This document shows, piece by piece, positions 26,359 to 35,295 of a DNA stretch of 64,000 bases; the first letter of the stretch is position 1; each line of letters starts with the position of its first letter. The position numbers and the translations under genes were made by a program. Source of the DNA: Pseudomonas yamanorum (lineage in GTDB: Bacteria > Pseudomonadota > Gammaproteobacteria > Pseudomonadales > Pseudomonadaceae). The stretch covers positions 19,110 to 83,109 of the forward strand of contig NZ_JACARE010000052.1 in the NCBI RefSeq assembly GCF_013386765.1, read 5' to 3'. The notes under the pieces were generated by a model. The model ran no database searches. It saw nothing but the letters and a program-made list of their open reading frames with translations, and was not told where the DNA came from.

Positions 26359-26460
26359 CTGCAGGAGCGAGCTTGCTCGCGAAAAACGCTCAGGCAACGC
26401 GTCAATCCAGAATGAACGCGTTATCGTTGACGATCTTCGCGAGCAAGCTTGCTCCTACAG
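26359..26460. repeat. REP-like doublet, GAGCTTGCTCGCGA variant
   Basis: GCAGGAGCGAGCTTGCTCGC and inverted partner GCGAGCAAGCTTGCTCCTAC, between the divergent hemA and TPR genes. A different core from the other doublets here. Confidence 0.85.
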
Positions 26461-26555
26461 GGAAAGCAATAAGCGTATTACGGGCGCCCCGGTTATGTTT
26501 GGCCGAAGGCTTGTGTCATGATGATCCGACCGCAGGTTAGTCGTCCTCTTCCTAT

Positions 26556-28280
26556 ATGAATAGATCTTCCGCGTTGCTCCTTGCTTTTGTCTTCCTCAGC
26601 GGCTGCCAGGCCATGGCACCCGTGTCGCCGGACGGTACGCCGCCGGTAGAAGACAGCACTCCCGCCCCTGAAAAGCCCAAGGTTTATTCCTCGTTCAGTG
26701 AAGAGACGATCTTCAGTCTGCTGAGCGCGGAGCTGGCCGGCCAGCGCAATCGTTTCGACATTGCCCTGGATAACTATGTGACCCAGGCCATCAATACTCA
26801 GGATCCGGGGATTTCGGAGCGGGCGTTTCGCATCGCCGAGTACCTGGGCGCCGATCAGGCAGCCCTGGATTCCTCGCTGATCTGGGCGAAGAACGCCCCG
26901 GACGATCTTGAGGCGCAACGGGCAGCGGCCATTCAACTGGCCCGCGCCGGGCGCTATGACGACTCCATGGTGTATATGGAGAAGGTTCTGCAGGGCAAGG
27001 GCGACACGCATTTCGACTTCCTCGCGCTGTCGGCCGCCGACACCGATCAGGACACCCGCAACGGCCTGATGAAGAGTTTCGACCGCCTGCTGCAAAAACA
27101 CCCGAACAACAGCCAGCTGATTTTCGGCAAGGCGCTGTTGCTGCAACAGGATGACGAGCCCGAGGCCGCCTTGAAGCTGCTGGAGCAACACCCGCCGGAA
27201 GACGGCGAAATCGCGCCGATCCTGCTGCGGGCCCGCCTGCTGCAAAACCTCAACCGCGGCAAGGAAGCGATTCCGCTGCTGGAAAAAAGTATCAAGAAGT
27301 ACCCAGGCGACAAGCGCCTGCTGCTGACCTATGCGCGCATGCTGGTTGAACAGGACCGCATGGAAGACGCCAAGGTGCAGTTCGCCAACCTCGTCCAGCA
27401 ATACCCGGACGATGACGAGTTGCGTTACTCCCTGGCGCTGGTGTGCCTGGAAGCCAAGGCGTGGGATGAGGCCAAGGGTTACCTGGAAGACTTGATCGCC
27501 CGCGAAAGCCACGTTGATTCGGCGCACCTGAACCTGGGCCGCATCGCTGAAGAGCGCAACGACCCGCAGGCTGCGCTGCTCGAGTACGCCCAGGTCGGCC
27601 CCGGCAACGATTACCTGCCGGCGCAGCTGCGCCAGGCCGATATCCTGATGAACAACGGCCGCACCGACGAGGCGGAAAAACGCCTGGCTGCCGCACGGGA
27701 TGCCGAACCGGACTATGCAATCCAGCTGTATTTGATCCAGGCCGAGACCTTGTCGGCCAACAAGCAGGGCGACCGCGCCTGGAAAATCCTGCAGCAAGCC
27801 TTGCTGCAATACCCGGACGACCTGAACCTGCTGTACACCCGCGCCATGCAGGCGGAAAAACGCAATGACCTGGCGCAGATGGAAAAAGACCTGCGCCTGA
27901 TCATCAAGCGCGACCCGGACAACGCCATGGCACTGAACGCCCTGGGATACACCTTGTCCGACCGTACAACGCGCTACGCCGAAGCCAAGGAGCTGATCGA
28001 AAAGGCTCACCAGTTGAACCCGGAAGACCCGGCCGTTCTCGACAGCCTCGGCTGGGTGAACTACCGCCTGGGCAACCTGGACGAAGCTGAACGTTTGCTG
28101 CGCCAGGCGCTGGAGCGCTTCCCCGACCAGGAAGTGGCCGCACACCTGGGCGAAGTGCTCTGGGCCAATGGCAAGCAACGCGAAGCGCGACAAATCTGGG
28201 AGAAGTTCCTCAAGGAGCAGCCCGAAAGCCCAATCCTGCGCAGCACCATCAAGCGCCTGACCGGATCCGAGACCCTTTAA
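26556..28280 (+). CDS. TPR-repeat lipoprotein
   Basis: 574 residues. A lipoprotein signal with lipobox L-S-G-C is at the N-terminus, followed by many tetratricopeptide units from about 70 to 560 (for example A-L-N-A-L-G-Y-T-L and A-V-L-D-S-L-G-W-V-N-Y-R-L-G). Located immediately before lolB, as in P. aeruginosa. Probably an envelope scaffold; function not established. Confidence 0.88.
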   Translation: MNRSSALLLAFVFLSGCQAMAPVSPDGTPPVEDSTPAPEKPKVYSSFSEETIFSLLSAELAGQRNRFDIALDNYVTQAINTQDPGISERAFRIAEYLGADQAALDSSLIWAKNAPDDLEAQRAAAIQLARAGRYDDSMVYMEKVLQGKGDTHFDFLALSAADTDQDTRNGLMKSFDRLLQKHPNNSQLIFGKALLLQQDDEPEAALKLLEQHPPEDGEIAPILLRARLLQNLNRGKEAIPLLEKSIKKYPGDKRLLLTYARMLVEQDRMEDAKVQFANLVQQYPDDDELRYSLALVCLEAKAWDEAKGYLEDLIARESHVDSAHLNLGRIAEERNDPQAALLEYAQVGPGNDYLPAQLRQADILMNNGRTDEAEKRLAAARDAEPDYAIQLYLIQAETLSANKQGDRAWKILQQALLQYPDDLNLLYTRAMQAEKRNDLAQMEKDLRLIIKRDPDNAMALNALGYTLSDRTTRYAEAKELIEKAHQLNPEDPAVLDSLGWVNYRLGNLDEAERLLRQALERFPDQEVAAHLGEVLWANGKQREARQIWEKFLKEQPESPILRSTIKRLTGSETL

Positions 28281-28284
28281 TTCT

Positions 28285-28902
28285 ATGTTTTTGCGCCACG
28301 TCATTGTTTTCAGCTTTATCGCCCTGCTTGCCGGCTGTTCGGGCCTTGGCACCCGTGAATCTGTCGAAGGCCCGGGCAACCCGGCGCAATGGCAGCAGCA
28401 CAAGGACCAACTCAGCAGCCTCGACGGCTGGCAGATTGAAGGCAAGGTCGGCATTCGTGCGCCGAAGGATTCGGGCAGCGGGACCTTGTTCTGGCTGCAA
28501 CGCCAGGACTATTACGACATTCGCCTGTCAGGCCCGCTGGGCCGCGGTGCGGCACGCCTGACCGGCCGGCCGGGCCAAGTCAGCCTGGAAGTGGCCAATC
28601 AGGGCCGCTTTGAGGCACCGACGCCCGAAGCCCTGCTGGAAGAACAGATGGGCTGGAAGCTCCCCGTCTCGCACCTCGTATGGTGGGTGCGTGGCCTTCC
28701 CGCACCGGACAGCAAGAGCCGCCTGAGCCTCAACGGCGACAGCCGCCTGGCGTCGCTTGCGCAGGATGGCTGGCAGGTCGAGTACCTGAGCTATGTGCAA
28801 CAGAACGGTTACTGGCTGCCCGAGCGCATCAAGCTGCATGGCACCGACCTTGACGTCACGCTGGTGATCAAGGACTGGCAACCTCGCAAGCTGGGGCAGT
28901 GA
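28285..28902 (+). CDS. lolB: Outer-membrane lipoprotein receptor LolB
   Basis: 205 residues with lipobox L-L-A-G-C. It accepts lipoproteins from LolA and inserts them into the outer membrane. It contains the W-x-x-x-G-K-V-G-I-R and L-x-G-P-L-G-x-G-A segments of the family. It is 4 bp after the TPR gene and just before ispE, a conserved order. Confidence 0.95.
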   Translation: MFLRHVIVFSFIALLAGCSGLGTRESVEGPGNPAQWQQHKDQLSSLDGWQIEGKVGIRAPKDSGSGTLFWLQRQDYYDIRLSGPLGRGAARLTGRPGQVSLEVANQGRFEAPTPEALLEEQMGWKLPVSHLVWWVRGLPAPDSKSRLSLNGDSRLASLAQDGWQVEYLSYVQQNGYWLPERIKLHGTDLDVTLVIKDWQPRKLGQ

Positions 28903-28903
28903 C

Positions 28904-29755
28904 ATGACCGCACAACGCCTGACCCTGCCCTCCCCGGCCAAACTCAATTTGATGCTGCACATTCTCGGTCGCCGTGAAGACGGCTATCACGAGTTGCAGA
29001 CGATTTTTCAGTTTCTCGACTACGGCGATGAGCTGACCTTCGCCGTTCGCGATGACGGCGTGATTCAACTGCACACCGAATTCGAAGGCGTGCCTCACGA
29101 CAGCAACCTGATTGTGAAGGCCGCGAAAAAACTTCAGGAACAATCCGGTTGCCCGTTGGGCATCGACATCTGGATCGAAAAAATCCTGCCCATGGGTGGC
29201 GGCATCGGTGGCGGCAGCTCGAATGCCGCAACGACGCTGCTCGGCCTGAATCACTTGTGGCAACTGGGTTGGGACCACGATCGCCTGGCCGCGCTGGGCC
29301 TGACACTGGGCGCGGACGTCCCGGTTTTCGTGCGTGGGCACGCCGCTTTTGCCGAGGGCGTGGGCGAGAAACTCACCCCTGTAGACCCCGAAGAGCCGTG
29401 GTATGTCGTGCTTGTTCCGCAAGTATCTGTAAGTACAGCAGAAATTTTTTCAGATCCACTGTTGACACGTAACTCTCCTCCCATTAAAGTGCGCCCCGTT
29501 CCCAAGGGAAACAGTCGAAATGACTGCTTACCGGTTGTAGCAAGGCGTTATCCAGATGTACGTAACGCTTTGAATTTGTTAGGTAATTTTACCGAAGCAA
29601 AATTAACCGGAACTGGAAGTTGTGTGTTTGGGGGCTTCCCAAGCAAAGCTGAAGCTGATAAAGTCTCGGCCCTTCTTACAGAGACCCTTACAGGGTTTGT
29701 AGCAAAGGGAAGCAACGTTTCGATGTTGCATCGCAAGCTGCAAAGTCTGCTCTAA
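28904..29755 (+). CDS. ispE: 4-diphosphocytidyl-2-C-methyl-D-erythritol kinase
   Basis: 283 residues. The GHMP kinase motif G-G-G-I-G-G-G-S-S-N-A-A is present; start P-S-P-A-K-L-N-L is typical. It acts in the MEP isoprenoid pathway. From about 29430 on the base composition becomes AT-richer than in the first two thirds, and a good promoter for the downstream tRNA/prs unit lies inside this part (29462-29490). Confidence 0.96.
   Translation: MTAQRLTLPSPAKLNLMLHILGRREDGYHELQTIFQFLDYGDELTFAVRDDGVIQLHTEFEGVPHDSNLIVKAAKKLQEQSGCPLGIDIWIEKILPMGGGIGGGSSNAATTLLGLNHLWQLGWDHDRLAALGLTLGADVPVFVRGHAAFAEGVGEKLTPVDPEEPWYVVLVPQVSVSTAEIFSDPLLTRNSPPIKVRPVPKGNSRNDCLPVVARRYPDVRNALNLLGNFTEAKLTGTGSCVFGGFPSKAEADKVSALLTETLTGFVAKGSNVSMLHRKLQSLL
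29462..29490 (+). promoter_or_regulatory. Promoter inside ispE for tRNA-Gln/prs
   Basis: TTGACA (29462-29467), exact 17-bp spacer, TAAAGT (29485-29490). A consensus -35 with a fair -10, about 300 bp before tRNA-Gln. Confidence 0.55.
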
Positions 29756-29761
29756 AGGAAC

Positions 29762-29778
29762 CGAGTACTGGGTACTCG
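29762..29778 (+). other. Short hairpin between ispE and tRNA-Gln
   Basis: CGAGTAC-TGG-GTACTCG, a 7-bp perfect stem, lies 14 bp before the tRNA. It is probably a processing signal separating ispE mRNA from the tRNA precursor. Confidence 0.5.
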
Positions 29779-29791
29779 TTGCAACAGATAC

Positions 29792-29866
29792 AGGGGCGTC
29801 GCCAAGCGGTAAGGCAGCAGGTTTTGATCCTGCCATGCGTTGGTTCGAATCCAGCCGCCCCTGCCA
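29792..29866 (+). tRNA. tRNA-Gln (anticodon TTG)
   Basis: 75 nt. The acceptor stem AGGGGCG / CGCCCCT is complete; the anticodon loop contains TTTTGAT with TTG; the T-loop GGTTCGAATCC and the encoded CCA end are present. Located between ispE and prs as in other Pseudomonas. Confidence 0.97.
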
Positions 29867-29911
29867 TTTTCTATACTCATCCAGGTTACCCTCAGCCTCT
29901 AGGTACTGCGC

Positions 29912-30853
29912 GTGTCCAAGATGATGGTCTTTACGGGGAATGCTAACCCCGATCTGGCTCGGCGTGTTGTACGTCAGCTGCATATCCCTCTCGGTGACAT
30001 CTCTGTCGGTAAGTTCTCCGACGGCGAAATTACAGCCGAGATCAATGAAAACGTCCGCGGTAAAGACGTCTTCATTATTCAGCCGACTTGCGCTCCGACC
30101 AACGATAACCTGATGGAACTCGTCGTGATGGCTGATGCCTTCCGCCGCTCCTCAGCGACTCGAATCACAGCTGTAATCCCTTACTTTGGTTATGCCCGTC
30201 AGGATCGCCGTCCGCGTTCCGCACGTGTGGCTATCAGCGCGAAAGTCGTTGCTGACATGCTGACCGTGGTAGGCATCGACCGTGTTCTCACGGTTGACCT
30301 GCACGCTGACCAAATCCAGGGGTTCTTCGATATTCCGGTAGATAACATCTACGGCTCCCCCGTCCTGGTGGATGACATCGAAGACCAGCGCTTTGAAAAC
30401 CTGATGATCGTGTCCCCGGACATTGGTGGCGTCGTGCGTGCACGGGCTGTTGCCAAATCCCTGGGCGTGGACCTCGGGATCATCGACAAACGCCGCGAGA
30501 AAGCCAATCACTCTGAAGTGATGCATATCATCGGTGATGTCGAAGGGCGTACCTGTATTCTGGTTGATGACATGGTCGACACCGCCGGCACCCTGTGCCA
30601 CGCGGCGAAAGCCCTGAAAGAGCACGGTGCAGCAAAAGTCTTCGCCTACTGCACACACCCTGTGCTGTCGGGCCGAGCGATCGAGAACATCGAGAACTCA
30701 ATGCTGGACGAACTGGTGGTGACCAACACCATCCCGTTGTCCGCTGCAGCTCAAGCCTGTTCGCGTATCCGTCAACTGGATATCGCACCGGTAGTTGCCG
30801 AAGCGGTTCGCCGCATCAGCAACGAAGAATCGATCAGCGCGATGTTCCGTTAA
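29912..30853 (+). CDS. prs: Ribose-phosphate pyrophosphokinase
   Basis: 313 residues from a GTG start, supported by the conserved beginning S-K-M-M-V-F-T-G-N-A-N. The PRPP-binding loop L-V-D-D-M-V-D-T-A-G-T is present. It makes PRPP for nucleotides, histidine and tryptophan. A strong terminator follows. Confidence 0.97.
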   Translation: MSKMMVFTGNANPDLARRVVRQLHIPLGDISVGKFSDGEITAEINENVRGKDVFIIQPTCAPTNDNLMELVVMADAFRRSSATRITAVIPYFGYARQDRRPRSARVAISAKVVADMLTVVGIDRVLTVDLHADQIQGFFDIPVDNIYGSPVLVDDIEDQRFENLMIVSPDIGGVVRARAVAKSLGVDLGIIDKRREKANHSEVMHIIGDVEGRTCILVDDMVDTAGTLCHAAKALKEHGAAKVFAYCTHPVLSGRAIENIENSMLDELVVTNTIPLSAAAQACSRIRQLDIAPVVAEAVRRISNEESISAMFR

Positions 30854-30881
30854 GGGTCACACCTTAGGCATCAACCTGACG

Positions 30882-30924
30882 AAAAGCGCCCCGCCCCAGC
30901 ATTCTGTTGGGGCGGGGCTTTTTT
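30882..30924 (+). terminator. Rho-independent terminator after prs
   Basis: An 11-bp stem GCCCCGCCCCA / TGGGGCGGGGC followed by TTTTTT. Confidence 0.93.
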
Positions 30925-30989
30925 GCCCATATCGCCTTTAGCGCTGGTCGCAAACGCTAGGGCGAATGTGGTTATTTTGGAGATACAAC

Positions 30990-31589
30990 ATGAACGATTT
31001 TACTTTGAATGCTGAACTGCGTTCCGACCTGGGGAAAGGTGCGAGCCGCCGCCTGCGTCGTCTCGCAAGCCTGGTTCCAGCTGTAGTTTACGGTGGCGAA
31101 AAAGCCCCTGAATCCATCAGCATGCTGGCTAAAGAAATCGCCAAACTGCTCGAAAACGACGCGGCTTACAGCCACATCATCGAGCTGAACGTTGGTGGTT
31201 CCAAGCAGAACGTCATCATCAAGGCACTGCAACGTCACCCAGCTAAAGGCCACGTGCTGCACGCTGACTTCGTTCGCGTAGTAGCCGGTCAGAAACTGAC
31301 CGCTATCGTGCCTGTGCACTTCGTTGGCGAAGCTGCTCCGATCAAGAAAGGCGGCGAAATCTCGCACGTTGTAGCCGAGATCGAAGTGACCTGCCTGCCG
31401 AAAGACCTGCCTGAGTTCATCGAAGTCGACCTGTCGGCTGCTGAAATCGGCGACATCATCCACCTGTCCGACCTCAAAGCCCCTAAAGGCGTTGAGTTTG
31501 TTGCACTGGCTCACGGTGATGACAAAGCTGTTGCAAACGTACACGCTCCACGCGTTGCACCAGAAGCTGAAGAAGGCGCTGCAGAGTAA
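30990..31589 (+). CDS. rplY: 50S ribosomal protein L25 (Ctc form)
   Basis: 199 residues from ATG 30990, with a TTGGAGA ribosome binding site; an upstream GTG in frame lies before it and is not needed. The L25 N-terminal domain binds 5S rRNA and the C-terminal TL5/Ctc domain is present, so this is the long form. Codon choice is that of a highly expressed gene. Confidence 0.95.
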   Translation: MNDFTLNAELRSDLGKGASRRLRRLASLVPAVVYGGEKAPESISMLAKEIAKLLENDAAYSHIIELNVGGSKQNVIIKALQRHPAKGHVLHADFVRVVAGQKLTAIVPVHFVGEAAPIKKGGEISHVVAEIEVTCLPKDLPEFIEVDLSAAEIGDIIHLSDLKAPKGVEFVALAHGDDKAVANVHAPRVAPEAEEGAAE

Positions 31590-31754
31590 TTCACTCTGTA
31601 ATGCCGGAGCTTGAGGAAACATCGCGGACCGGAACGTAGCGAGAAAGCGGGCGAGAATGCGAGGTTGGCCTCTAACGGTTGATAAGCGTTTGTCGTCCAC
31701 TTTCGCCGCACCAACGGCGATGTTATCCACAACTCCAAAGGAAGGGCCCCTGTC

Positions 31755-32339
31755 GTGACTGCCATTAAACTGATCGTTGGCCTGGGAAATCCAGGCGCCG
31801 AATACGAACAGACCCGGCATAACGCAGGGGCCCTTTTTGTTGAGCGCATCGCCCACGCCCAAGGCGTCAATCTTGTGGCCGATCGCAAATATTTCGGCCT
31901 GACCGGGCGCTTTTCGCATCAGGGTCAGGATGTTCGTCTGTTGATTCCCACCACCTACATGAACCGCAGCGGCCAGGCTGTCGCGGCGCTTGCGGGCTTC
32001 TTCCGGATCAAACCCGAAGAAATCCTGGTGGCCCATGACGAACTTGACCTGCCACCCGGCGTTGCCAAGCTCAAGCAAGGCGGCGGCCATGGCGGGCATA
32101 ATGGCCTGCGGGACATCATCGCGCAGTTGGGCAATCAGAATACGTTCTACCGCTTGCGGCTTGGCATTGGCCACCCGGGCGTTGCCAGTATGGTTTCAAA
32201 TTTCGTCCTGGGTCGTGCGCCACGCGCCGAACAGGAAAAACTCGATGCCAGCATCGATTTTGCCCTCGGCGTGCTGCCGGATATCTTCGCCGGTGAATGG
32301 AACCGCGCGATGAAAAACCTGCACAGCCAGAAGGCCTGA
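31755..32339 (+). CDS. pth: Peptidyl-tRNA hydrolase
   Basis: 194 residues from GTG 31755, 165 bp after rplY. The motif G-L-G-N-P-G-A-E-Y-E-Q-T-R-H-N-A-G carries the catalytic His. It releases peptides from tRNAs. Followed closely by ychF. Confidence 0.96.
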   Translation: MTAIKLIVGLGNPGAEYEQTRHNAGALFVERIAHAQGVNLVADRKYFGLTGRFSHQGQDVRLLIPTTYMNRSGQAVAALAGFFRIKPEEILVAHDELDLPPGVAKLKQGGGHGGHNGLRDIIAQLGNQNTFYRLRLGIGHPGVASMVSNFVLGRAPRAEQEKLDASIDFALGVLPDIFAGEWNRAMKNLHSQKA

Positions 32340-32362
32340 CTCTTTACCCGAGGGGAAACACC

Positions 32363-33463
32363 ATGGGATTCAATTGCGGCATCGTCGGCCTACCTAACGT
32401 CGGCAAGTCCACCCTGTTCAACGCCCTGACCAAATCCGGCATTGCGGCGGAGAACTTCCCCTTCTGCACCATCGAACCGAACACCGGTATCGTGCCGATG
32501 CCCGATACACGCCTGGACGCCCTGGCGGCCATCGTGAATCCAAAGCGCATCCTGCCGACCACCATGGAGTTCGTCGACATCGCAGGCCTGGTAGCCGGCG
32601 CGTCGAAAGGTGAAGGCCTGGGCAACAAGTTCCTCGCCAACATCCGTGAGACCGATGCCATCGCTCACGTGGTCCGCTGCTTTGAAGACGAGAACGTGAT
32701 TCACGTCTCCAACAGCGTCGACCCGAAACGCGACATCGAGATCATCGACCTGGAACTGATCTTCGCCGACCTCGACAGCTGCGAGAAGCAACTGCAAAAG
32801 GTCACGCGCAACGCCAAGGGCGGCGACAAGGACGCAGTGGTCCAGAAAGCCTTGCTGGAGCAGTTGATTGCTCACTTCACCCTGGGCAAGCCGGCACGCA
32901 GCCTGATGAAGAGCATGAGCACCGACGAAAAAGCGGTGATCAAGGGCTTCCACCTGCTGACCACCAAGCCTGTGATGTACATCGCCAACGTGGCTGAAGA
33001 CGGTTTCGAAAACAACCCGCTGCTGGACGTGGTCCTGGCCATTGCCGAAGAAGAAGGCGCGATCGTTGTACCGGTGTGCAACAAGATCGAAGCAGAAATC
33101 GCCGAGCTGGAAGACGGCGAAGAGAAGGACATGTTCCTTGAGGCCCTGGGCCTGGAAGAGCCTGGCCTGAACCGCGTGATCCGCGCCGGCTACGAAATGC
33201 TGCACCTGCAGACCTACTTCACCGCCGGTGTTGAAGAAGTCCGCGCCTGGACCGTCAAGGTCGGTGCCACTGCCCCGCAAGCGGCTGGCGTGATCCACAC
33301 CGACTTCGAAAAAGGCTTTATCCGCGCCGAAGTCATCGCCTACAACGACTTCATCCAGTTCAAGGGTGAAGCCGGTGCCAAGGAAGCCGGTAAATGGCGC
33401 CTGGAAGGCAAGGAATACATCGTCAAGGATGGCGACGTGATGCACTTCCGTTTCAACGTCTAA
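32363..33463 (+). CDS. ychF: Redox-responsive ATPase YchF
   Basis: 366 residues from ATG 32363, with a GAGGGGAAA binding site; longer in-frame starts would enter pth. The P-loop G-L-P-N-V-G-K-S-T and a C-terminal TGS domain identify this Obg-related ATPase. It marks the chromosomal side of the T3SS locus; a terminator follows. Confidence 0.96.
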   Translation: MGFNCGIVGLPNVGKSTLFNALTKSGIAAENFPFCTIEPNTGIVPMPDTRLDALAAIVNPKRILPTTMEFVDIAGLVAGASKGEGLGNKFLANIRETDAIAHVVRCFEDENVIHVSNSVDPKRDIEIIDLELIFADLDSCEKQLQKVTRNAKGGDKDAVVQKALLEQLIAHFTLGKPARSLMKSMSTDEKAVIKGFHLLTTKPVMYIANVAEDGFENNPLLDVVLAIAEEEGAIVVPVCNKIEAEIAELEDGEEKDMFLEALGLEEPGLNRVIRAGYEMLHLQTYFTAGVEEVRAWTVKVGATAPQAAGVIHTDFEKGFIRAEVIAYNDFIQFKGEAGAKEAGKWRLEGKEYIVKDGDVMHFRFNV

Positions 33464-33491
33464 GCGTCACCTGCGGCCTATGCCGCAAAAC

Positions 33492-33521
33492 AAAAAGCCG
33501 ATGCAGTGCATCGGCTTTTTT
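33492..33521. terminator. Rho-independent terminator after ychF
   Basis: AAAAAGCCGATGCA / TGCATCGGCTTTTT, a nearly perfect palindrome, usable in both directions. Confidence 0.93.
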
Positions 33522-33523
33522 GT

Positions 33524-33874
33524 GGGCGCTCACTTCCAAACTTAACAAAAAAGCATCACGACACATTAATTAACTTTATATATTAAAAATATAAAACACT
33601 CAAAACGCCGATTTCCCCCCACCCCCAATAGTAACCCACCCCCCTCCATAAAAAGACAAGCCGTCTTTAGGATTTATCCTTCAAACAAAAAGAAAATAAC
33701 AGCATAGAAACACTTGAACTTTGATCAGCCTCTTGAACTATAGATTTCAATACCCCTCCGACATTTCTTGACCAAGGTGACAAAATAAACAATTTCCGGT
33801 TTACTTCTCTGTATTCGAATGGACTCAAATAGTCTGAAAATAGTGATGCGATCCAATATTGGAGCAATAGCAAT
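33524..33874. other. AT-rich intergenic boundary of the T3SS locus
   Basis: About 350 bp with runs such as TTAATTAACTTTATATATTAAAAATATAAAAC (33569-33599 area) and a clear drop in GC compared with both sides. No convincing gene; a 68-codon open frame on the minus strand lacks any family character. It should hold the promoter of the activator gene at 33875. It probably marks the left join of the T3SS island. Confidence 0.6.
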
Positions 33875-34813
33875 ATGTCGCTTTCCTATCACCCTAAGTA
33901 TGTTACAGACGCACCACTTACCGAATGCCCAGCGATCGAGGCTACTGTTCAGAACACGGCCGCACTTAATATCGATATGCTACTGCTGGGTGAAACAGGG
34001 ACAGGTAAAGATACGTTGGCACAACGCATACATCTGTTATCCGGAAGAAAGGGAAACTTTGTTGCCGTCAACTGCGCGGCGATCCCGGAAAGCCTGGCTG
34101 AAAGCCAACTGTTTGGTGTCAACAGCGGTGCCTATACCGGTGCGATGCAATCACGGGCCGGGTTTGTCGAAGCCGCCCACCTGGGCACCTTGTACCTCGA
34201 CGAAATTGACAGCATGCCCCTCAACCTGCAGGCCAAGTTGCTGCGAGCACTGGAGTGCCGGGGCGTTGAGCGTCTGGGCTCCACTCGTTTTATCCCGGTG
34301 GACATGCGAGTGATCGCCTCCGCACAGCAATCACTGGAGGAGATGGTCGAACAAGGGGCCTTCAGGCGCGACCTGTACTTTCGGCTGAACGTTGTCGATA
34401 TCCGGCTCCCGCCCCTGCGCGAACGCCGTGAGCAGATCATTCCATTGTTCTTGAACATGATTCAACAAGAGGCAGAGCACTTCAAGTGCACCTTCCCTGC
34501 CCCATCCAGCGCACTGCTGCACCGGTTGCTCTGCCACCCCTGGCTGGGAAATGTTCGCGAACTGCGTTCGACCGCCAAGCGGTTTGTGCTGGGTCTGCCA
34601 CCGATTGCAACCCCGATAAGCGAACAACAGGATACCCAGACAGGCCTGAAGGCACGTCTACGACACATTGAAAAAGCACTGATTCAGGAATCGCTGAGCC
34701 GCCATCACCACTGTGTGGACACTGTGGCGGCTGAACTGGGGGTTGCAAGGCGCACGCTGTATTACAGGATTAAACAACTGGGCATCGTCACTCTCCAGGC
34801 ACCCACTGCGTAA
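33875..34813 (+). CDS. hrpS: Sigma-54 enhancer-binding activator of the Hrp T3SS (HrpS/HrpR/RspR type)
   Basis: 312 residues without a receiver domain, as in P. syringae HrpR and HrpS. Walker A G-E-T-G-T-G-K-D, sigma-54-contacting loop G-A-Y-T-G-A and Walker B L-Y-L-D-E-I-D lie in the AAA+ domain; a Fis-type HTH ends the protein (V-A-A-E-L-G-V-A-R-R-T-L-Y). It should activate the sigma-54 promoter of hrpL at 51443-51459. Only one such gene is present, whereas P. syringae has two; SBW25-like strains also have one (RspR). Confidence 0.88.
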   Translation: MSLSYHPKYVTDAPLTECPAIEATVQNTAALNIDMLLLGETGTGKDTLAQRIHLLSGRKGNFVAVNCAAIPESLAESQLFGVNSGAYTGAMQSRAGFVEAAHLGTLYLDEIDSMPLNLQAKLLRALECRGVERLGSTRFIPVDMRVIASAQQSLEEMVEQGAFRRDLYFRLNVVDIRLPPLRERREQIIPLFLNMIQQEAEHFKCTFPAPSSALLHRLLCHPWLGNVRELRSTAKRFVLGLPPIATPISEQQDTQTGLKARLRHIEKALIQESLSRHHHCVDTVAAELGVARRTLYYRIKQLGIVTLQAPTA

Positions 34814-34846
34814 CAGCCAAACATTTGGAAAAATCTAAAAAACGCT

Positions 34847-34874
34847 GGAACGCTTTAGTCGTATCGACCACACA
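34847..34874 (+). promoter_or_regulatory. hrp box before the HrpA-position gene
   Basis: GGAACG, 15 bp, CCACACA matches the HrpL-dependent GGAACC-N15/16-CCACNNA consensus with one change. It is 100 bp upstream of the small gene at 34974. Confidence 0.75.
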
Positions 34875-34973
34875 GTCGTAGCGTGATTACAAAATGCGAG
34901 AAGCACGGAACCCGTATCACTGATCACGACCAAAAAACCAACGACTAACGATCGAAGAACCTGGAGTTTAAAT

Positions 34974-35180
34974 ATGTCAAGTGTTGGATCCTACAATGCC
35001 GTCAGCAACGCTTTTTCTCCATTGGAGAATACCCTTAACAACGGAACGGATGCTGGTAGTGGTGGCAGTACTTCTGCGTCTGATCGAGCAGAAGCCGTTG
35101 CCGAAGCAACTTTCCAAGAAAGTTTAAAAGCAAAAATGATCTCGGGTTTATACGCCGCAGCTAAAGAGATCCGTTCGTAA
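34974..35180 (+). CDS. Small T3SS protein at the HrpA pilin position
   Basis: 68 residues. The N-terminal half is rich in Ser, Gly and Asn; the C-terminal half is a predicted helix (A-E-A-V-A-E-A-T-F-Q-E-S-L-K-A-K-M). Small size, no cysteine, alpha-helical C-terminus and a gene directly behind an hrp box between the activator and hrpB are what is expected for the extracellular pilus or needle subunit (HrpA/SctF). It is shorter than P. syringae HrpA (about 108-113). No clear sequence match is claimed. Confidence 0.6.
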   Translation: MSSVGSYNAVSNAFSPLENTLNNGTDAGSGGSTSASDRAEAVAEATFQESLKAKMISGLYAAAKEIRS

Positions 35181-35187
35181 CACAACG

Positions 35188-35215
35188 GCCTCCCCTGCTC
35201 ATCTGCCGGGGAGGC
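35188..35215 (+). other. Hairpin after the HrpA-position gene
   Basis: GCCTCCCC / GGGGAGGC with a 12-nt loop, 7 bp after the stop. No T-run follows. It may stabilise a short, abundant mRNA for the first gene and reduce read-through to hrpB. Confidence 0.55.
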
Positions 35216-35295
35216 AGTCCTATGCGCTGAAGCAGAAAATTCGGCATCAGCCATTATTAGCAAATGGTTTCACACACTCACGCAGCAGGCCTTAT

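Noticed and set aside
31723..31731. TTATCCACA, a perfect DnaA box, before pth
   Set aside because: Single copy with no other boxes or AT-rich unwinding region; another single copy occurs inside algW. Likely chance.
33667..33873. 68-codon minus-strand frame in the AT-rich gap
   Set aside because: No ribosome binding site of note, no family, in biased DNA.
34907..34935. A second hrp-box-like GGAACC before the HrpA-position gene
   Set aside because: The -10 half would be CCAAAAA at 17 bp, which fits neither spacing nor consensus; the site at 34847-34874 is better.
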